A stretch of DNA of 64,000 nt from contig JAEWBF010000064.1 in assembly GCA_023391285.1 (NCBI GenBank), positions 65,231 through 129,230 on the forward strand. Direction: 5' to 3'. Below, one piece after another: positions 60,010 to 64,000 of the stretch. The position numbers were made by a program, and so were the translations under genes. Source of the stretch: Verrucomicrobiota bacterium. Lineage in GTDB: Bacteria > Verrucomicrobiota > Verrucomicrobiia > Opitutales > Opitutaceae. How positions within the stretch are numbered: position 1 is the first letter of the stretch; each line of letters starts with the position of its first letter. Below the pieces are notes generated by a model. That model did no database searches and was not told the DNA's origin. It saw only the letters and a list, made by a program, of their open reading frames with translations.

Positions 60010-61575
60010 CTACGACGCCTCCACCCGCCCGCCGCGCTCCACCGTCGTCTCTCCCGCCACCTCCGCCGAACGCCGCCGCCGCTGCCGACGTTGCACCAGT
60101 TTCTCCAACCAGCCCCGCAAATCCCGCACATCGTCGTCCGTGAGTTTTTGCGACAGCCGTTTCACCCCGTCAGGCGCTTCGCCTCCGCTCAGATCGACCA
60201 CGCGTCGCACCACCGTCCGCCAATTCACCGACTGCATCGTTTCTCCGACCGTGCGCAACGCGACCCAGTCGAACACGTTCGCCGGTTGCGCCGCCGTATT
60301 CACCCGGAAGCGAACTCCCCCCGACACATCTTCCGCCTGCAGCTGCATCAGCCCCGCGAGCGGATGCCCTTCAATGGTCACGAAGGTCGCCCGATGTGGC
60401 GTTCGCTCCTCGAGCCGCACCTGCACTTTGCCCCGCCCTTTCAATTCCAAGGTCAGCGTCTCGCCTTCCTCCGCCCTCGTCGGCGAATGCGGCTCGGCCG
60501 CAAAATCAATCGGCATCACCTGGGTGATGTTTTCGCACACATAATCCAGCAACTCCGTCGCACCGCGCGCACCGCCTGAAATCGTCGCCTCATAGCTGGT
60601 AAATTTCACCACGCCGACCCCGTCTCCCGGCAATTGCTCCGGCAACATGTCCGCCAACATCTCCAATCCGTCCTGAAGCGAGGTCGGCGAAATCTCGAAC
60701 ACCGTCACCAACGCATTCTCCCGCCCGTCCCGAATCACGTTTTCTTCCAGCAGCATGCCGAGTTTCGCCGTATTGATCGGAGCCGCCACTCCCGCTCGCT
60801 GCAAAAGCCGTTTGCCCGCCGCCCCAAACGACTCCATCGCATCCGCCCCCACTCGCGCCAACCACGCCGGCACTTCCAATCGCGACGGATTGCATTCCGT
60901 GATCGCCGCCAGTCGATCCAGCACCTGCGTCGTGGTCGTCACTTCCTCTCCCGCCAACTCGAGGATTCGCTCCTCCGGAATGTCTCGATCCACCGCCTGC
61001 GCAATCGCCGCGCCGAGATCCATATACCAGAGCGGCTGAAACCGCTGCTCGCCGTTGTCCACCATCGGCACCGCCGGCAGCGTCCGCATCATCTTCAACA
61101 GCATCGAAACCGTCTCGTCACCCGGCCCATAAACATTTCCCGGCCGCAAAATCAGCCACTCGCCCGGAAACGTCTGCACCAGCGCCTCCGCCTCTCGCTT
61201 CGATCGATGATAATCCGACTCACCGCGCTCTGCGCCCAACGACGAGAGATACACGAACCGTCCCACCCCCGCCTCCGTCGCCGCCGCCAGCAGACGCCGC
61301 GTCCCATCGACGTTCACTTTTTGAAAAGTCACTTCCGGCGGCGTCTCATCCACGATCCCCGCAATGTGAACGATCGCATCACACCCTTCCGCCGCGCTCA
61401 CCAACTCCTCCGCATTTCCCAGATCCGCCTCAAACGCTTCCACGCCTTCCGGAAAGCCGCGCACATCCTTGGACGCGTGACGCGTTAACAACCGCACACC
61501 ATGTCCCGCGCGCAATAACGCCGGAATCGCTCCGTTGCCAATTACGCCCGTTCCGCCCGTCACGAGGATTTTCAT
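60010..61575 (-). CDS. NAD-dependent epimerase/dehydratase-like protein with a DUF1990-like C-terminus
   Basis: A 521-residue fusion. Residues 1-290 are an atypical SDR: the dinucleotide loop ILVTGGTGVIGNG, the motif GVGRFVYLSSLGAE, Tyr and Lys in SDYHRSKREAEALV, and WLILRPGNVYGPGDETVS. The C-terminal part has VVKFTSYEATISGGARGATELLDYVCENITQVMPIDF and GRGKVQVRLEERTPHRATFVTIEGHPLAG. It resembles DUF1990/START-type lipid-binding folds, and a basic tail follows. It may act on a hydrophobic substrate. It is divergent from the phytoene-desaturase-like gene with a 92-base gap. Confidence 0.8.
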   Translation of the reverse strand: MKILVTGGTGVIGNGAIPALLRAGHGVRLLTRHASKDVRGFPEGVEAFEADLGNAEELVSAAEGCDAIVHIAGIVDETPPEVTFQKVNVDGTRRLLAAATEAGVGRFVYLSSLGAERGESDYHRSKREAEALVQTFPGEWLILRPGNVYGPGDETVSMLLKMMRTLPAVPMVDNGEQRFQPLWYMDLGAAIAQAVDRDIPEERILELAGEEVTTTTQVLDRLAAITECNPSRLEVPAWLARVGADAMESFGAAGKRLLQRAGVAAPINTAKLGMLLEENVIRDGRENALVTVFEISPTSLQDGLEMLADMLPEQLPGDGVGVVKFTSYEATISGGARGATELLDYVCENITQVMPIDFAAEPHSPTRAEEGETLTLELKGRGKVQVRLEERTPHRATFVTIEGHPLAGLMQLQAEDVSGGVRFRVNTAAQPANVFDWVALRTVGETMQSVNWRTVVRRVVDLSGGEAPDGVKRLSQKLTDDDVRDLRGWLEKLVQRRQRRRRSAEVAGETTVERGGRVEAS

Positions 61576-61667
61576 CGCTTAACCTAACCCGCCGTTCCCG
61601 CAGTCAACGTGCGCCGTGCGAAGGAACGACCGGTTCGGATGCGGGACGATGCTTGGTGGATTCTCCG

Positions 61668-63110
61668 ATGAACCGCGCGTCCCCAGCATCCTCGTCCCCT
61701 GACGCCGTCGTGATCGGCAGCGGTCCGAACGGCCTCACCTGCGCCGTGCTCCTCGCGCGAGCCGGTCTCTCCGTGCACGTCATCGAAGCTGCCGCCACGC
61801 CCGGCGGCGGATGTCGATCCGCGCCGCTCACATTGCCGGGGTTCGTGCACGACACCTGCGCCGCGATTCATCCGATGGGAATCCTGTCTCCCGTTTTCCG
61901 TGACATCGATCTCGAGCGCTTCGGTCTCGAATGGTCGTGGTCCCAACACCCTCTCGCTCACCCACTCCCCGACAGCCCGCCGGCCGTTCTCGACCGTTCG
62001 ATCGACACCACCGCGCAACATCTCGGAGCCGACGCGCGGGCGTGGACGAGACTCTTCCGCCCTTTCGCCAACGAAGACTTCATCCGCACGCTGCTCGGTC
62101 CCGTCTGGCACCCCGACCTGCGTCACCTCTTCACCACCGCCCGCTTCGGCCTGCTGGGCCTCCGCTCATGCGAACAACTGGTCCGTTCGCGCTTCGAAAC
62201 CGATGCCGCGCGCGCCCTCTTCGCCGGCTGCGCCGCGCACTCCGTCATGTCGCTCGATCGCGCCGGCACCGCCTCGTTCGGCCTCGTCCTCGCCTCCGTC
62301 GCCCACGCCATCGACTGGCCCTGCGCGCGCGGCGGTTCTCAACAAATCATCGCCGCCCTCGTTCGCGCCCTCGAACACCACGGTGGCTCGCTCGAGCTTC
62401 AACGCCCCATCTCCAGCCTGCGCGAACTTCCTCCCGCCCGCGCCGTCATCTTCGATCTAAGTCCACATCAACTCGCGCGCATCGCCGGCGACCAACTGCC
62501 CGCCTCCTACCGCGATCGTCTCCTCCGCTTTCGTCACGGCCCCGCCGTCTTCAAAGTCGACTGGGCTCTCTCTCAACCCATCCCCTGGCGCGACGAAGCC
62601 TGCCGCCAGGCCACGACCGTTCATGTCTGCGGCCGCTTCGAAGATGTTCTTCGCTCCGAATCCGAAATGATGAACGGCCACCCGCCCGAACGCCCTTTCG
62701 TGCTCGTCGCCCAGCAATCCGTGATCGACTCCACTCGCGCTCCCACCGGGCATCACACGGGTTGGGCCTACTGCCACGTTCCCGCCGGCTGCGATACCGA
62801 CATGACCGACCGCATCGAACAACAGATCGAACGCTTCGCCCCCGGCTTTCGCGAGTGCATCCTCGCCCGCCACACCCGCAGCCCGAGGGAACTAGAACAA
62901 CACAACCCGACCATGATCGGCGGCGACATGGCCGGCGGACAAAACGATCTCGTTCAATTCCTCTTCCGTCCGATCCCACGTTTCAATCCTTACACCACGC
63001 CCAATCCGCGCCTGTTCCTTTGCTCCAGTTCCACGCCTCCCGGCGGCGGCGTTCATGGCATGTGCGGCCTGCACGCCGCCCGCGCCGTTCTCCGCCGGCT
63101 CGGCCGCTAA
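61668..63110 (+). CDS. Phytoene-desaturase-like FAD-dependent oxidoreductase
   Basis: A 480-residue flavoprotein of the CrtI/phytoene dehydrogenase-related family. The FAD-binding loop is DAVVIGSGPNGLTCAVLLARAGLSVHVIEAAATPGGGCRS. Further motifs are CARGGSQQIIAALVRALEHHGGSLELQRPISSL, and at the C-terminus RPIPRFNPYTTPNPRLFLCSSSTPPGGGVHGMCGLHAARAVLRRL, typical of the family's FAD-closing segment. ATG 61668 is used; TTG 61653 is possible. No carotenoid genes (crtB) are nearby, so the substrate may be another isoprenoid, lipid or sterol-like molecule. It ends 4 bases inside the convergent downstream gene. Confidence 0.88.
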   Translation: MNRASPASSSPDAVVIGSGPNGLTCAVLLARAGLSVHVIEAAATPGGGCRSAPLTLPGFVHDTCAAIHPMGILSPVFRDIDLERFGLEWSWSQHPLAHPLPDSPPAVLDRSIDTTAQHLGADARAWTRLFRPFANEDFIRTLLGPVWHPDLRHLFTTARFGLLGLRSCEQLVRSRFETDAARALFAGCAAHSVMSLDRAGTASFGLVLASVAHAIDWPCARGGSQQIIAALVRALEHHGGSLELQRPISSLRELPPARAVIFDLSPHQLARIAGDQLPASYRDRLLRFRHGPAVFKVDWALSQPIPWRDEACRQATTVHVCGRFEDVLRSESEMMNGHPPERPFVLVAQQSVIDSTRAPTGHHTGWAYCHVPAGCDTDMTDRIEQQIERFAPGFRECILARHTRSPRELEQHNPTMIGGDMAGGQNDLVQFLFRPIPRFNPYTTPNPRLFLCSSSTPPGGGVHGMCGLHAARAVLRRLGR

Positions 63111-64000
63111 GGAACCACCGCGCGCCCGCGGCGCACACGTTCCACGACCAACAAACACTCGAGCCCGAACGGCAGATACCCGGCATAGCCGAGTAACGGC
63201 ATTTCGAATACATGCCAGCGATCGACGCCCGGCACCGTATAGATCCACTTGGCCGCGCTGTGCAGATTCCACAGCTCCCAGAAAAAACCGCAGATCAGCG
63301 CCGCCACCATCCACGTCGCCGCCCGCGTCCAATCCCCTCGCGCCATCTCCACCACGACCCCACGGTCCCGTTTCATCAATACCGGTTCCGCCAACAAAAA
63401 CGCCAGCGGCGCCACCCACAACGCCGGATAAAACCACCGCGGCCACATCCCCGTGAACACCAGCGCCCCGGCCGCCGCGATCGTCAACACGACCGCCGTC
63501 CCGCGCCATTCCAGCGCTTTCCATGCGGGTCCCTGCGACACTCTCGCGCGCCATCCATCGAAACTTCCCAGCCACTCCGCCACCGCCCCAACCGCTGGCA
63601 ACACCACCGAGAAACAAACCGTCGCATGCAGCGCGTAAGCCAGCGCGCCAAAATCCTGCACGCCGAGATAATGCCAGTTGCGCACGAATCGATTCAGCCA
63701 CTCGAACCCCCACCAAAACACCGCACTCACGCCAAACAACATCAGCCAGTCTCCCGGCGCTCGCCGCATCAGACACGATCCGGTCCGCCATTCCGTCAAC
63801 GCATTCACCGTCACAATAAATCCCAACCACAGCGGAAAAAACGTGTAGCGCTGCCACTCCCAGAACCAATCGAAGCGCCCCCACGCCAACACCCACCAAG
63901 CCCCCGTCCAAACGATCGCCGCCACACCCCACCACGGAAACCGTCCCCCCGTTCCTCGCGTCCACTCTTTCCCGCGCGTTCTTTCACCCTTCCCCCATCC
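63107..64000 (-). CDS. Integral membrane protein, 5' end outside the window
   Basis: At least 297 residues with about 6-8 hydrophobic segments, rich in tryptophan (FDWFWEWQRYTFFPLWLGFIVTVNAL, GVSAVFWWGFEWLNRFVRNWHYLGVQDFGALAYALHAT). The frame is open to the right edge, and the GTG at 63925 is preceded by in-frame GKGERTRGKEWTRGTGGRFPWWG, which reads as a natural basic leader; the true start is therefore probably beyond the edge. The C-terminal part, GFFWELWNLHSAAKWIYTVPGVDRWHVFEMPLLGYAGYLPFGLECLLVVE, resembles a conserved family of uncharacterised bacterial membrane proteins. Function unknown. Its stop overlaps the convergent flavoprotein gene. Confidence 0.75.
   Translation of the reverse strand, partial: GWGKGERTRGKEWTRGTGGRFPWWGVAAIVWTGAWWVLAWGRFDWFWEWQRYTFFPLWLGFIVTVNALTEWRTGSCLMRRAPGDWLMLFGVSAVFWWGFEWLNRFVRNWHYLGVQDFGALAYALHATVCFSVVLPAVGAVAEWLGSFDGWRARVSQGPAWKALEWRGTAVVLTIAAAGALVFTGMWPRWFYPALWVAPLAFLLAEPVLMKRDRGVVVEMARGDWTRAATWMVAALICGFFWELWNLHSAAKWIYTVPGVDRWHVFEMPLLGYAGYLPFGLECLLVVERVRRGRAVVP

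Noticed and set aside
62892..63965. 357-codon minus-strand frame at the right edge
   Set aside because: It is in a different frame from the tryptophan-rich membrane protein and overlaps the flavoprotein's conserved C-terminus; composition is shadow-like.
1..64000. CRISPR array, tRNA, rRNA or complete insertion sequence
   Set aside because: No regularly spaced repeats, cloverleaf with CCA/TTCGA arm, rRNA segment or transposase motif was found on either strand by reading; a covariance-model scan would settle small RNAs.

Overview
The window is GC-rich bacterial chromosome, densely coding on both strands, with mostly leaderless-looking or weak ribosome binding sites. Gene content suggests a free-living saprophyte of the Verrucomicrobiota, most likely Opitutaceae-like. 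The evidence is the many secreted glycan-active enzymes (GH78, GH97, GH10, CE15 families), ThuA and PQQ-dehydrogenase genes, an orphan duplicated FtsX permease, and scattered hairpin repeats between genes. This placement is an inference from gene content; no rRNA is present. No tRNA, rRNA, CRISPR array, prophage or intact insertion sequence was recognised.

Layout. (1) 1-4.4 kb is metal transport. A manganese-type ABC operon on the minus strand (ATPase start, MntC/PsaA-like binding protein, outer-membrane barrel) faces an MntR/DtxR regulator across a perfect 18-bp palindrome. A two-domain FbpB-like permease and an MFS transporter follow. (2) 5.8-8.5 kb holds an orphan ParA-like ATPase with two unassigned proteins, one of them coiled-coil. 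(3) 8.5-17 kb is housekeeping: glmM, trpD, uppP, rpmF, plsX, fabH, a BamD-like TPR protein, thiL and tsaE. (4) 17.1-19.3 kb is a 715-residue RGG-rich protein of unknown function. (5) 19.6-35.5 kb is carbohydrate catabolism. It contains a ThuA / PQQ-cytochrome dehydrogenase / TIM-barrel isomerase operon, a LacI regulator, a GH78-like enzyme, a sugar MFS transporter, an alpha/alpha-barrel secreted protein, two tandem dimethylformamidase-beta-like proteins and a GH97 enzyme. (6) 35.7-47.4 kb is mixed: a histidine phosphatase, DoxX, a second TIM-barrel isomerase with a secreted carbohydrate-binding-like protein, a DRGH nuclease, a metallophosphoesterase, an acyltransferase, a divergent GH10 enzyme, an AlkC/AlkD-like protein and an ADOP permease. 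(7) 47.5-64 kb has an STT3-like membrane protein, an aldo/keto reductase, an EF-hand protein, a CE15 esterase, a large Ig-like secreted protein, a SulP-STAS-cNMP fusion, an esterase, an SDR-DUF1990-like fusion, a phytoene-desaturase-like flavoprotein and a truncated membrane protein.

Most genes fit a life of plant or algal polysaccharide degradation. Xylan side chains would be handled by GH10 and CE15, rhamnose and galactose ends by GH78 and GH97, with periplasmic sugar oxidation by the PQQ enzyme. The intergenic space is marked by at least three families of short palindromic repeats. One copy supplies the stop codon of tsaE, and one satellite-like sequence has apparently been absorbed into the MFS gene. 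The least explained items are the ParA trio, the RGG protein, the tandem dimethylformamidase-like pair, and the GH10 enzyme that lacks the usual glycone-subsite residues.
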